Assembly (NCBI RefSeq): GCF_001039355.2
Contig: NW_019775906.1
Location: forward strand, 42,729 to 74,284
From: Lingula anatina
Lineage: Eukaryota; Brachiopoda; Lingulata; Lingulida; Lingulidae
Reading direction: 5' to 3'
Length of the DNA: 31,556 nt
Shown: positions 12,483 through 24,730 of the stretch, piece after piece
How positions within the stretch are numbered: the stretch's first letter is position 1
How the letters are laid out: each line of letters begins with the position of its first letter
The notes under the pieces: model-generated
What the model was told of the DNA's origin: nothing
Databases searched by the model: none
What the model saw: the letters and a program-made list of their open reading frames with translations, nothing else
Program-made: the position numbers and the translations under genes

Positions 12483-12569
12483 CTGTGTGAGGTGGTACAT
12501 TATGATGATGGAGCCGTCACCCCCAGACACACAGCCAGACGACGACCTCGTACTTGTTAATCGCGTCAT
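12483..12569 (-). other. Candidate upstream exon (possible 5' leader/uORF of the kinase gene)
   Basis: On the minus strand an ATG at 12569 opens 29 codons (MTRLTSTRSSSGCVSGG...) and stops exactly at CAG|gtgaatga (12483/12482). The segment is CpG-richer than its surroundings, with a CACGTG E-box nearby (12429-12434). Spliced to the acceptor at 2516, the frame would continue about 22 codons and end at TAG before the kinase ATG. It would then act as a leader exon with an upstream ORF. A chance ATG plus donor is also possible. Confidence 0.25.
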
Positions 12570-12833
12570 GTTTGTTCTAAATGTCGTGTCACTATTAAAC
12601 TACTGAATATATCAATAAACGCTTAAAATAATAAGCATGTTTTGACTTTTTGTTCAATTTTCAAGAATATTTAAGTGACCCAACCCCCCTTCAATAAAAA
12701 ATTCCTTGCACATGATGAAGAAATATCACCTTTTAATCTAACTTAAGTTTTATAAATTAAGCTATAATTCAATACATGAGATGAAGAAAAGAAGAAGTTA
12801 AAAAATAGAAAAAAGCTAAAAAAAAATCTTTGA

Positions 12834-12862
12834 GGGGGGGGGGGAGGAAGGCAAAAGGGGGG
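12834..12862. repeat. Poly-G tract
   Basis: An uninterrupted run of about twelve G, then GGAAGG and a second run of six G. A similar run of about twelve G lies at 7258-7270. Confidence 0.8.
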
Positions 12863-13745
12863 TAAGTTCACCTAGTATGACACCCTCTCCAACATAGCCA
12901 CTAGCACTTACAGCAGTTAAAAGAACCCAATTACCCTTCTATAAAAATCATTAAATAATCATGAGAACTCCATAGGCAAACAATCACCTAGCTGCCTGTA
13001 ATGTCTGCTATGATAATAATATGAGTGAAAATACACCCAGACAATGAGTGAAGAATGTTTTAAGTGGGTAAGTGCCATTCTGACATGGGTCTTATAGGTC
13101 CTCTTTCTCTTTTATTATAAGGTAAAAAAAAGGCGTGGCTACTAACAACTGGGTACATGTAAAGGGCGAGGGTGTGTTATACATATGCATGTGTTATGAT
13201 GTGATGAATTGTGCGCATATATGAGAACATGTGTACATGTGATTGGTAGTGAGAGAGAAAGAGAGAGAATGAACAAATAAATGTTTTTGCAAGTATTTTT
13301 ATGTTCATGCTCATTAATCTGCATGTATATTGGTTTATTAAATCATTTTCATGTGTGCATATGCTCCTTTGATTCCGTATGTGTCTTTTAAGTACATGTC
13401 AACTCCTCTGTGCCGCATATTACACATGTTCCACAATGTTCTAACATCACTGCTCCCAGGTATCATTACAATGGAATGTGATCACTGCACATCCTGACGT
13501 GTTATTATACATGTCTGATTGTTTTCCTATGGGAATTATGTCCCCGTCCCATCACCTCAGCTGACCCTGTTCTTCTGTTATCATTATCACCAAGACAGTT
13601 TTGTTGCTATATGCTAGTAACATCACCTTACTGCATGACTAGTACTAGATGCTAGTACTAGGCCCGATTTCGGAAGTTGACCTCCCCCACCTCCCACAAT
13701 TATTACTTCAAAGATATGTTTATCACCTCGCCCTCAACACCATAC

Positions 13746-13816
13746 CTTTTTACCCCTCCCCCTCTCACCAGGTGCCCCCTTTACCCCCCCTCCTCCCCCC
13801 CCCCACCCCACCCCCA
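13746..13816 (-). repeat. C-rich tract (G-quadruplex potential on minus strand)
   Basis: Successive C runs of four to ten bases are separated by T, A or short spacers. On the minus strand this gives several G3+ runs within short loops. Confidence 0.75.
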
Positions 13817-16146
13817 AACTATGATAAAAGTGTTCTCCACCCAGAGTGCACTATAAGAATTTCTGGAGCTTTTCAATGCTAGGATATTTCTGCTCTGATA
13901 ACCATCTCATCTTCACTTCACAGATCTATCCTCTTTCCAGTTGTATACTAACCTTACCTGTTCATTTANTTGAAGCTGAAGTAGGAGAATAGTAAAACAA
14001 TCAATAAAAACATAGTTTGTAACCTGTTTGATGATGGTGATTGTGAATAAGATTATACCGTTAAAAATATAAGAAAGTATACAAAAGCAAATAGTTTCTT
14101 AATGAAAAATCTCTTACTTTTAACCTATTAATTTGTTTAAAATTTTTTTAATACTCCAAATCCTGACATCTGTCATGGTTATGCTCCAGACCACAGAGGT
14201 TAAAAATGTTTGACAGGTTTATAAAATACTGATCTGTCTATTTACACAGGGATTCCTCTGTTATTGCTATTAAGCCACAAGAATTTATAACCGACCTTAA
14301 CGAGGGGGATCTAATGTCTGAAGAACAACTCCTAACAACTCACTCAGGGTATACACGGCAAAGTCTTTATGACCTCATTAGCAAATTTCTGTCATATATG
14401 ATTAGTTCAATATTTGGCCAGGAAAAATTATTTGATCATATTTACCTATTTTTTAGCATATATGGAGAAAAAAATTGTTACTTGGCAACCAAATCGACAG
14501 CCCCTTGAAGTTTTACAAAAAAACAACTAATTTCTATCAAGCTGAAAATTGACGCCTACCTTACCCTTAGTCGAATCACTGCTGGTCTGCTTCAATAAGT
14601 TGTCTGTTTTACAATTTCAGACACAATCTTATTAAATAACAGGTACAAAATGTTTATTTTTCTTCTTTTTTTATTTCTATTGGCAATTACTATAATACAT
14701 TCCTTTGGCTTACACCATATTTTACCCTAGATTGAAATAGACCAAAAATAAGGACCAACTTTTGCCTTTAATGTATAAGTTCTTTTCACGAAAGCGACCC
14801 CATTGTTACAAGTCAGGACTAACACTGTATGTACCAGTTACAGCGAGTAAATTACCAGTTAATTTCACTTGACGACCTAGTTTTAAAACTGCATAATGTT
14901 CGCATTTGATTATTTTTCCTGTAGGCATTTGCACAAATTTTAGGTCAACTGATCCAGTTTTGAAAGGCAAATTTTTGAAGGGAACCAACCTGCAGCATGC
15001 GGCACAAGTGATGTCTCTATAATTTAATTACTGGTGCACAAACACATTAAGAAAATATGGCGATAGGCTAGCATGAGGCAAACAGCTTCAAACAGCAAAA
15101 ATTTTCATATGTTACAGAAAACTTTTCTTAAAGCTATATACAGTACTTGTATATCATTTTCTCTTATCTTTAAAATACCTGACCTGGCAGTCTTTAAAAA
15201 TATGAAACATTCCTATTTGGGCGTTTTATAACATGCCAGTCTGAAAAAAAAACTGCAAAGTTGTAAGTGATGACCTTTTTAAATTCATCAAGAACTTCCA
15301 ACTTACTGGTTATGACTGATATACAATTTCCAAGGATCAGAAGAAAATTCTGTTCAGCCAGTCCAAGCAATCACCAACAACTTTAAGAGACATTATTTTC
15401 GTATTTACAATCAGTCCAGGAAAATTTTTCATAAGTGCCAGTCTAATTGTCTGATAGTTAGTTTTGAACAGCATGTCTGGAATGCGTACACGGCCACCAT
15501 GTTTTTCCTTCATAACATATGATATATTACTGAGGTTTGAGACAGATATCTTATCAACCTCCTCATCATTGAGGACATATTCTTCTCACCAAACATGTGC
15601 TAGTGCACTAGTACGTTATCTCGTATCAAATGTAAATAATATATATAGGTCCTTACTGTACAAATCTAACCAAGACCATTTGTATTAAAGAAGGATGAAC
15701 GATGTAAAGATGCAAAAATATTAAAGCAGGTATGCAATACTGAAGCAAGAAAATTAGATTTCATTGCCACATGCAGATACCAGATCCTGCCTCCACCCCA
15801 TTATCAATACATCCCTTATTGTGGCAGGTGCTGTGAAAAAAGTGTGTCAGTCACCAGGTAGTAAACTAGGACTAGGCAGCCCCCACATCTAGAGCACTCT
15901 TTATAGTGTACACAATCCTGTATGTCATCTGTCCCTCACTCTCTGTACACTCAGAGGTGACATACACCGGTGGTCTGGGGTGCCTTATCTCCCTCTCTAT
16001 CTAGACGTAGGTGATTCCTTAACCTGAGTAGATTACACACTGCATGCACCCTGATTGACCCCAGCTCTCGGGGGTTCTCAGTACAGAATGGTGTATTGGC
16101 AGAGACCTCACTGCAGTGAAGACAAATTGTTTTTGCTGATGATAGC

Positions 16147-16274
16147 CCTCCTCCTCCTCTCTATATTTTCTCCACCTCCTCCCAACTCTCTCCTCCCTTT
16201 CCTCTTCCTCTTTCTCTCTCCCTCTCCCTGTCTCTCTCTCTCTCTCTGTCTCTCTCTCTCTCTCCCCTCCCCTT
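16147..16274. repeat. CT-rich polypyrimidine tract
   Basis: A nearly pure pyrimidine stretch of CTCCTC, CTCTCC and CTGTCTCT units. The opposing open frames here (RERERE- and SLSLSL-type) are translation artefacts. Confidence 0.9.
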
Positions 16275-16955
16275 TCCATCCCTTAAATTTCTTTATTAAT
16301 ACATCAAGGGACTCCTTCACCCTGAGTTTCAGTTTCCAGGAAAATCGTGAAAATAGTCAAACAGGCAATATAATCAACCTTGGGTTAATGTAAGATATCT
16401 CCTGGTCGGGAAACATGGGCTATCCACCAAAACTGCATGGGTACCTTGAAAGACCCAACAAAGATGAGTTGGGTTACAGAAAACACTTACACCCTGAGTC
16501 TCCTACAACAGAAAGATTTCAAACTCTGAAAATGACTAACCTGAACTGTCAGCAATAACCCCACTTCATGCCAAATAATGAAATATGTTTTATGAGCAAT
16601 GTTTTCATTTACATTCTTCCTGCCCATTTCTCTCACAGCCTGACATTATAACAACATTTCAGGACCCCAGTATTTAGAAAACCACACCACACTAAGCCAC
16701 AACACCAGCACTACAGGGGTCTGCTTTACAAAATAACCCGGGGACAAATGTTGGCCTTATCTTTTACGAAATTATTGGTCTATATATTTCATTTCAGAAT
16801 AAATCTTTCTTACGGTAGTTCACTTCAACTTAAAAAGTGACTAAATGGATATTTGACAGTAGTTTACATTTTTCTTTCCATAAAATGGGTTCAATGTTTT
16901 ATATTAATTGATTTTATCCTTAAATTTACACCCACTTAGGGTTTTAAGTTTTTGT

Positions 16956-16989
<34 letters not shown>

Positions 16990-17000
16990 CCTGTCTCTTC
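16956..17000. repeat. (CT)n microsatellite, imperfect
   Basis: CT units interrupted by one A and a CCCTG. Confidence 0.9.
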
Positions 17001-17610
17001 TATCACATCTTTGCAGTCCCACTATTATTATCTTCTGAATAGCTGAAATAGCTTGACCATAAATCACCTGGTTAAGGTAGCAAAACAATCATTTGAACAA
17101 GGCAGTTTACAGTGTCATGGTAGCTTAAAACAGCCCTAATGTGCACCGCGACACGCTCAGTATCTCAGAAGAAAAGACACTTCTGTCCAGGCTCTATTAT
17201 CAATGCCAAGATCACAAGGCTTTTTATGCATGCTACAAAAATGAGATGTAATAGAATCGTACACAAAGTGCGAAAGAGGAGAAAAGTGGAAACAGATCAT
17301 ATCTGAATTTTCCTTTTGAACTGGTGGCATATTCTTGACCTGATCAAGTAGGCAGACATTGTTATATGAAAATATTGACTGGGGATAATCCACACCAGTG
17401 AAGGAAATAGTAAAGATATATTCTTATCAGTGTAGCTACATAAGAGACAGGATAATGAGTATAAAACGGGAGACTTTTTTTATTCAGGATTTCCTTCCCT
17501 ACATCCTTCCTAAAGACAGGAATTGTTGGAACTTTTTAGGTTTGATTTATTGTGGTGCATTACAGTACTATCCCTGTTTTACTTCTCAACACTCTCTCTC
17601 TTACCTCCTT

Positions 17611-17613
17611 CTC

Positions 17614-17684
<71 letters not shown>
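17611..17684. repeat. Compound (CT)n(CA)n microsatellite
   Basis: A CT run (to about 17656) passes directly into a CA run of about 15 units (to 17684). Confidence 0.95.
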
Positions 17685-17686
<2 letters not shown>

Positions 17687-19829
17687 CAATCAATGACTCA
17701 TTCATAAAATGGCCTTCTCTTGTACATTCGACACAGATCAATACACATGCCGCCTCTGCTCACAGTCTGATACCATGAAAAGTTCAATACATGCAACACA
17801 TATGGCATCCTCTAACTAAATTACATATATGTCTAGGTTTGGAAAGAGAGTGCTAAAATTGGAACACCACCCCCTCCCAACCCACCCATCAATTTACAGT
17901 TTCTGAACAACTCATTCGAAATACAAGAGCTTTCTAAGCACTCATTTTCACAAAAAAGGAAAATCTATGGATAAATTACTGTCTCTTCTATCCAACTGTA
18001 CAAAAAAACATTATAATAAACAGGGCAATCAAAATAAATCATTCAGTTTTGTTCATCTCTCCTTTTTTTTTCTCAAAACAATCATTTTAACAAGATACCA
18101 AGTTGCAATTTCCATAATGACATACAATAATTATAATTTACTTGTATAAGCTTCCACTACCATTGTGGTTGAGGGACTTTAATTGACGAATACTAAATTT
18201 ACGTCATACATAAATTTTCATAAAAAAAAAAAACAGGCGTAAGTCAAATTTTCCCACTCAGAAGCCTTCTAACAACTGATGCACAGTCCAACCTCTATAC
18301 TTTCACTCAGACAGACCTGCATGCAAGGTTAAACATTAAAGCAACGTGAAAAAATTTCAACAGAAATACATAATGCCCACTGGTCAAAAGTATCACTGAC
18401 CCTTGGCATACTTCAAACCATGCACTTAACACTGACAAAATATCCGACACAGAATAATGGTCAGTTTGAAAAGAAAACCTATCTAGCAGACATCACACAA
18501 ACTGTAAAATTACACCCCCAGTGGTCAGCAATGGCCCTGTGGCCACATACATCTTTCGTGTCTTGCATAATGCAAACAGATCACGTCTCACGCGGTTCAG
18601 AGATCAAAAGATGCTGCATCACCTCTTTATCAATCAGATCCAAACTTACTTTCAACATTTCAAATGGACTTGGATTGATTCAACAAGCAGAAAGAAATGA
18701 AGAAGTTTCCAAAGGCTGTCTAGAATAGACAGCCAAATTAGTCGCATCTCAAAGTTCCGAGGCGCATTTACACAAGACTGGGGTTGAACCAACAAAGTCC
18801 CCAAATTAACAGTTAAAAAGCAATTAAGCCAGTTTGGCTTGGTAACCCTTAGTCACAATGTAATCAAAGTAAATTTCCTGATCACTGTGCTGCTTGCATA
18901 CCAACTTGACTGCAATCATTACTCTTATGTCAGGGCCATGATCTGTCCAAACCGATCTATCTGAGATGCAGTGTGAACTGACTGTTTAAGATCAATTTTC
19001 ATGGTAAAACTCTTCACCAGTCTGACGAAAAAAAAAACCTGATACTGCAAGCCATCTGTGTGTATACTGAATATAAAGGTCAGGATAATAATTTTACACT
19101 GTTTATTTGTTAGTTTGCTATAATTTAATTGTATTTTGATGGTGGAAATGGGTTTCTCTAAGTCAATATACCTATACTGTACGAGGGTTTCAGGCCAGGG
19201 TCTTACTTTTCCCAATGTTCAGTCAAATCACTGTAATCCACATGCAAGCAAATATATGTGAAGTGATCAGAATATGCATTCACATAGATCTTCAAATGTC
19301 AAATGGGACTGTAGCATTTGTTATGAATGGTCATCATTGCTGTACATCAGCGATCCATTTTTGCACAGCTTGACCCAAGGTGTTAAGGTGGGCCTCTGCT
19401 GTACTGGCGACTTATCACTTCAGGGCAATCATTGTGTCAGACTTACAGCAAAAATCAATTTGTTTGCTCAAAACCAATAAAAATTGCACTTTAGCAAAGC
19501 AAGTGGACTGATTCTGATGCTTATGAGAGAACAAAATCAAATCAAAAGCGTTTCTTTTTCACGTCTTCTCCGTCAACTTAAACGCTTCACGCATGGCCTG
19601 AAACGTCAGGCACCAAAATATCGATGTTCAGGAACAAACAATTGCCATTCATTTTGCCAGCGTCTTTCTTACCTTTTACACTTCCACAAGACCGGAATGG
19701 TATCCAAAAAGTTATCCAAAATGTCGCTTTTGAATGCAGTACCTAGTTGAAGATTTTTTAAAGTCCTCAACAACACAGTAGTTTTGTTTGCTTCTGCAGG
19801 CTGCCAATGCTTCTTACGGAAGTTATCAT

Positions 19830-19841
19830 TGCGCATGCGCG
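19830..19841. promoter_or_regulatory. NRF1-like palindrome with adjacent ETS-like site (unit A flank)
   Basis: TGCGCATGCGCG matches the NRF1 consensus YGCGCAYGCGCR exactly. An ETS-like ACGGAAGT lies ten bases to the left (19816-19823). Such pairs are typical of TATA-less promoters. On the minus strand a donor-like AAAAG|gtaagaaag follows at 19673/19672. The segment 19673-about 19840 could therefore be a first exon, but no product is recognised. Confidence 0.4.
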
Positions 19842-20020
19842 AAATCAGATGTGCCGCTTGTGGGCACAACTAACACAATGAGAATTCAGTTGTGTACGAC
19901 TTGCTCAAAGTGTGTTGTAGCTAATCTTTGCTTTATTTTAATGCATGATAAAGCCAATTCTATGTTCTGGGGTTAATAAAAACGCGGATATCCTGAAGAT
20001 ATCTTTTTGAACTCACCTAA

Positions 20021-20026
20021 TTTATT
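20021..20026 (-). terminator. Candidate poly(A) signal, copy A
   Basis: AATAAA on the minus strand about 340 nt after the stop codon; a second one lies at 20058-20063. Both are kept in unit B. No other support. Confidence 0.3.
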
Positions 20027-20361
20027 GCAATCACTGTACTCCTAATTTCGAATCAATTTTATTTGAGTGCAGACCTCAGACCACATTTAATTCTATATGC
20101 ACATTTTAACAAATAAATTGTATTGTATTGACAACACTAATAAAAACCAGTGTGTTTATCTTTTTTATGTGTTTGAGGTTTATCTGGCTAATCAAGGAAA
20201 CAGCTTCTGTTTCATCTAGTATAAATCTAAAAATAAAATTTAACAATTTCACTCAAAAAATGCGCAGTATTTAGTGGGCTTGATAGGCCTACCACACGCC
20301 GGCATTAAAAGATAAAGAAATTCAACTTTCAGACTTCATATAAACTTTTTATATGGCCCCT

Positions 20362-21026
20362 TTAAAAGGCAAAAGTGAGTAAATCTAACACTATGACAAG
20401 GAAAACTGCTGCTTGGGTGCGTGGAAGTCCTTCACCCCCGGACGAAGAGGTTGATGTCGGCCTTGCTCCCTCTTTAACAAAAGTCGGAGGATCTCTAGCC
20501 TCAAACGTAGGTACTGTGACGCTATCGATATCCCCAGCTTTATTGTAAATGCTCTTAAATGTCATACCAGAGATCGGAAACGACCAAGCGTCCCCGTCAC
20601 CTCTACCGTAAAACACGTCGGCGGAAGCGTCTGGATACAACCGCCATCTTGTAACAGCGCCGTACGCCATTGTAAGAAACGTACCTGTATCGTTGTGAGA
20701 TATCGTTATTTTCCCAAAAAGGGGGTGCTCGTACACTCCAGTGTATTTTTCCAAAGGGCGGGCAGCCGTGCCTGGCGTCTTAGTGGTTGGCGCCTGGGTC
20801 GGTCGCGGCCGGAACGGGGATGGAAAGGAGCAGATGGTTGACGCGTTAAGCCACGGCGTTTCCTCCATCGCCGCGTCGAGGATGAAAGACATGAGTGCCC
20901 GTCGCGTGAGGCTGCCGCTTTCCCGGGTGTTGAAGGTGAAATAGACGCCGATGTCCTTGGCGGGAAGAAGAACTAGCATGGAGGAGAAGCCCCAGGACGT
21001 CCCAGTATGAGTGATGATGGGATACC
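20362..21026 (-). other. Copy A exon 5 (HTG motif, C-terminal domain, GPI signal)
   Basis: Acceptor ttctag precedes the phase-1 continuation GG TAT CCC. It encodes YPIITHTGTSWGFSS, then the P/T-rich linker, the lipocalin-like domain and the hydrophobic tail, ending at TAA (20364-20362). It is the largest exon and carries most of the differences between the copies. Confidence 0.9.
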
Positions 21027-23710
21027 CTAGAAATACACTGAAACCACTCACTGCTGACATAAACATGTTAATTTCAAAAACAACAGTCAAAAATGTCTCT
21101 GACGGACATTATTGTAATTTTTTTAATCGAACAAACTTTTTGTTCTTATTTTGTGACCCTTATTAAACTAGGTATACTTAGAAATGCTTAAAAATTGTTA
21201 AGTGTACACGAGCGAAGCATTGCAACTCTCCTCTATACACAAAACAAATGATTTAGGTGTATCTTTTTGTCACGGTCTGAATTGTAGTTTTGCAGGATAT
21301 GCAGACACAAAAATATGCTTTTGAGACATTTTTAAACGTGTATGGTATACCTGTTAATACAAAAAATACCTCTGTAAAACCCTGTACGCCATCCACATGC
21401 GTACTCGGCGTAATCAAAGGTCACAGGAGTGGTGGGCCGTTTGAGGTACGCATCCTGGCCAGATATGGCTGGAATCTGGGGACGGTAAGTGTCTTCTAGG
21501 ACCGACTTCGGTACCACCTGGGACCCGTCAGGACCCCTTCCCTTGGACAGGTGGAACTTAAGCCACTTGGACATGTCCGCAGCGTTGGTGAGAATGGCTC
21601 CGGATGGTGAGTTGCGGAACCAGGTTCTGGAATAAAGACATTGTTGAAAGTTGTTGACACTTTTTGTAGTAAACTATGGTGACTTTGTTAATTGTTGAGC
21701 ATCGTGCGTCTCTCCTTTTATCTCGTTTTAATTATGTAACATTGTTAGTTGAAAAACCATCGTTCTGCATATACTTGCTGATAGGACAGTTGGCAGGAGA
21801 TTGCATTCTGACCGGACCAAAAAAACGGCACCGGTCTTAAACTTTAAAAATTATTATTTATATATTAATTATTATATATATGTTCATTATTAAATGGATA
21901 AAAAATTTGGTTTTTAACATTAACGAACTTTAAAAAGATTAAAAAACAGCATTTCTGTTAAAAACTAGTTGCCAACCTGAAAATCTGTAAGAGCTTTAAG
22001 CAATTTTAAGCATTTTTGACTGAAAAAAAGCACGTTCTCAGCTACGGCCAGTTATTCCTGACGGGGAAAAATATACGTGCATTCGGCACACCTAACACAA
22101 TATGATATAAGTCTACCAGCAGAAAAAAACAGCATTAACAATATTCTATACGCCACCAGTTCACACCGGTGACAAATCAAAATCAGAAGTCTGTATGATA
22201 AGGTCGAAACGTCGTTATCTCCGTTTCAGCGTAAGATCCAGCATAAGATTTAATTCTTCCATTATCTTAGTAGGCCTATGTTGTTGTTGTATTGATACAC
22301 AAAAAATAAAAAATAAAAAAATCTAAACGCCCTCACCTTATCAGATCAAACGACCCTTTTCTAAGCCCTCCTGGACTGGCATCGTCATAGAAATACGGTG
22401 TGGCCACATTTAATGACCCAAAGTCTGCAGTGGTCACAAAGGAGGTACTGGACATCCCCAAGGGGGTGAGAATCTCACTCCGGACAGCGTCCTCCCACTT
22501 TTTTCCGGTCAAGCGTTCGGTCACGTGACCGGCCAGTCCGTACATGTTGTTATTGTAGAGGTAGCGGGTTCTGAATGGGTATGTTGTATTGAAGTATTGG
22601 AGCTTGCTGGAGAAAAAAATGTTCAGAAATGTTTTTTGTCGAAACATTTAGAAATAAAATTGATAGCAGTTGAGGGATTTCATTCGTGTGAATCGATTAC
22701 TTCATCATTAATTAACATGTGACCCCTATTTTTTTAGATTAAAAAAATTATCAAGCCTATCACAACGCCCATGTTGCTATCTCCGCAAGAGTGTTAATTT
22801 TTAGTTATACCATTGAACATTTTCTTTTTTTAATGGGCCTCCATACCTGCCAATAATCTCCAATGACAATTCATCTTGCAGTCTGATGCTGTTGTAAGTG
22901 GCGAGTCCCGTGCGGTGGCTGAGAAGATCCCTCGCGGTCACGTAAGAGGTCAAAAGGTCATTCACAAATTTCAGATCTTTGAGTTCGCCGAAAGTCGTCA
23001 GAGGGGAGTCTATGTCATAACTGAAAGAAAAAAAAATGAAATTTCGGAAACGAAATCAAATAATTATTGTAGAAAATGAAAAGACAGGAAATTTCTTCCT
23101 GCTACAGATTTTTTTCAGTAAAACCGTCACCTTAACAAGTTTGGAACCAACAACACTTTCACAATTTCTATCTTACAGCGTCAACTGCTGGTTGACATTT
23201 CAAAGCGATCCTATGAAAAGGAAAACGAATATCACTTTTCACAGGCGTAGTTTCGGTATTTGTTTCCTATATTTTCCGGGGAAATTAAAGAATTTCCAAG
23301 CAAGGGGGTCCAGTCAAGACTTTCGGTTTACATCCGGTGTATCTCATTTGTTGGCATATAACACCTTCGCACATGCATGTTACTGTGCAACGATGTTACC
23401 TTTTCTTTTTTATGACATTAGCCAAAACCGTCGCCGCGAACGCCTTGGTCAAGGACGCGATGTTGAAGAGTGTAGTATTGGTCACTGGCTCTTTGCTGAC
23501 CACGTCTTTGACCCCGTAACCCTTGGAAATGACCACCTCCCCGTCTTTGACAACCGCCAGCGTTAAGCCGGGGATGTTGAGGCACGCCAGGGTGGCGTTA
23601 AGAGTCGTGTCGATGGCGCCCTCCATGCCCCTGGCCTGCCCTCCTTGGAGGGCCACCAGTAATACAAGCATGGCCTCCAAGACGACGGCTGTTTTCGTCG
23701 GTGGGGACAT
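20362..23710 (-). CDS. GPI-anchored beta-lactamase-like serine hydrolase / penicillin-binding-protein homologue, copy A
   Basis: Five exons on the minus strand: 23710-23400, 23020-22847, 22606-22337, 21626-21370 and 21026-20362. All have GT donors, AG acceptors and matching phases (2,2,2,1), giving 558 residues. Residues 1-27 form a signal peptide (MSPPTKTAVVLEAMLVLLVA...). The fold's three active-site motifs are present with correct spacing. They are S86-L-T-K89 (nucleophile and base), Y179-N-N181 followed by MYG as in class C enzymes, and H344-T-G346. After a P/T-rich linker (about 390-415) comes a C-terminal domain (YTGVYEHPLFGKITI...) resembling the lipocalin-like DUF3471 region of Pab87-type peptidases. 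The last 16 residues (AAVFLVIVLDLLTFAF) follow a small S/G-rich site, as in GPI anchor signals. Likely role: secreted or surface serine hydrolase; related mollusc proteins occur in shell matrix (gigasin-6 type). The substrate is unknown. Confidence 0.93.
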
Positions 23711-24006
23711 CGCGGCAAGTTTTAAAGCTATATAGCCTGGGCAGACTAGGCCAAATTAATCTTAAGCCAATGCAGGAACTTTATCTGTACACAAGTACGT
23801 CCTATACAGGGCAATAATGTGTTTGTGTAAATATAACAAATCCAAGATAGAGATAAAATTACACCCGTAAGAAGATCTCATACCTTAGTCGTATTCTTAC
23901 GTTTTAACAGGGGATATGACATATCCCCTAAAGGTGAAAAAAGTTTCATTGGATCTCAGTTTTGATAGCCAGAAAGTTTTCATTTAAGATAGATCAAGAC
24001 TGTNTA
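23711..24006 (-). promoter_or_regulatory. Upstream region of copy A
   Basis: About 290 bp before the ATG. On the minus strand there is a TATA-like CTGTATAGGAC about 85-95 bp upstream (CTATATAGGAC in copy B) and an inverted CCAAT near 23767. A nearly perfect palindrome lies at 23909-23929 (arms AGGGGATATG and CATATCCCCT around one base); copy B has it in degraded form. A promoter function is inferred from position only. Confidence 0.3.
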
Positions 24007-24718
24007 CTATAACTTAATTGTATTTTGATGGTGGAAATGGGTTTCTCTAAGTCAATATACCTATTCTGTACGAGGGTTTCAGGCCAGGGTCTTACTTTTC
24101 CCAATGTTCAGTCAAGTCACTGTAATCCACATGCAAGCAAATATATGTGAAGTGATCAGAATATGCATTCACATAGATCTACAAATGTCAAATGGGACTG
24201 TAGCATTTGTTATGAATGGTCATCATTGCTGTACATCAGCGATCCATTTTTGCACAGCTTGACCCAAGGTGTTAAGGTGGGCCTCTGCTGTACTGGCGAC
24301 TTATCACTTCAGGGCAATCATTGTGTCAGACTTACAGCAAAAATCAATTTGTTTGCTCAAAACCAATAAAAATTGCACTTTAGCAGAGCAAGTGGACTGA
24401 TTCTGATGCTTATGAGAGAACAAAATCAAATCAAAAGCGTTTCTTTTTCACGTCTTCTCCGTCAACTTAAACGCTTCACGCATGGCCTGAAACGTCAGGC
24501 ACCAAAATATCGATGTTCAGGAACAAACAATTGCCATTCATTTTGCCAGCGTCTTTCTTACCTTGTACACTTCCACAAGACCAGAATGGTATCCAAAAAG
24601 TTATCCAAAATGTCGCTTTTGAATGCAGTACCTAGTTGAAGATTTTTTAAAGTCCTCAACAACACAGTAGTTTTGTTTGCTTCTGCAGGCTGCCAATGCT
24701 TCTTACGGAAGTTATCAT

Positions 24719-24730
24719 TGCGCATGCGCG
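24719..24730. promoter_or_regulatory. NRF1-like palindrome with adjacent ETS-like site (unit B flank)
   Basis: An identical site to the one in unit A, with the same ETS-like neighbour and a donor-like AG|gtaagaaag at 24562/24561 on the minus strand. It lies about 1 kb upstream of the copy A start codon, on the same strand, so it could drive copy A transcription. That role is inference. Confidence 0.4.

Larger units (their letters stand above)
12570..19117. other. Intergenic stretch, no gene recognised
   Basis: Mostly AT-rich unique sequence with simple repeats. Several open frames of 60-126 codons exist (for example 17398-17778 and 18420-18728, plus strand). They are compositionally ordinary or dominated by CT/CA repeats, and none shows a recognisable domain. 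One ambiguous base lies near 13969. Confidence 0.5.
19118..20361. other. 3' flank of copy A, duplicated
   Basis: Nearly identical to 24007-25241. Open frames in it (for example 19274-19480 and 19484-19750, plus) recur in the other unit only because the DNA was duplicated recently. They show no domain. It contains the NRF1-like site. Confidence 0.6.
19118..24003. repeat. Tandem duplication unit A
   Basis: Direct repeat of about 4.9 kb. It starts at CTATAATTTAATTGTATTTTG (19118 on) and matches 24007 on. It ends at GATAGATCAAGACTG (before 24003), matching 29387-29400 in unit B. The unit holds a 3' flank, one complete gene, and about 290 bp of upstream sequence. Intergenic parts and exons look nearly identical; introns are more diverged, with small indels. 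Confidence 0.9.

Noticed and set aside
14806-14988. A 60-codon minus-strand frame with a protein-like composition
   Set aside because: No convincing splice sites, domain or repeat support; probably chance.
19274-19750. Plus-strand open frames repeated almost identically at 24163-24639
   Set aside because: Their conservation only reflects the recent tandem duplication. They have no domain, and the differences do not favour synonymous sites.
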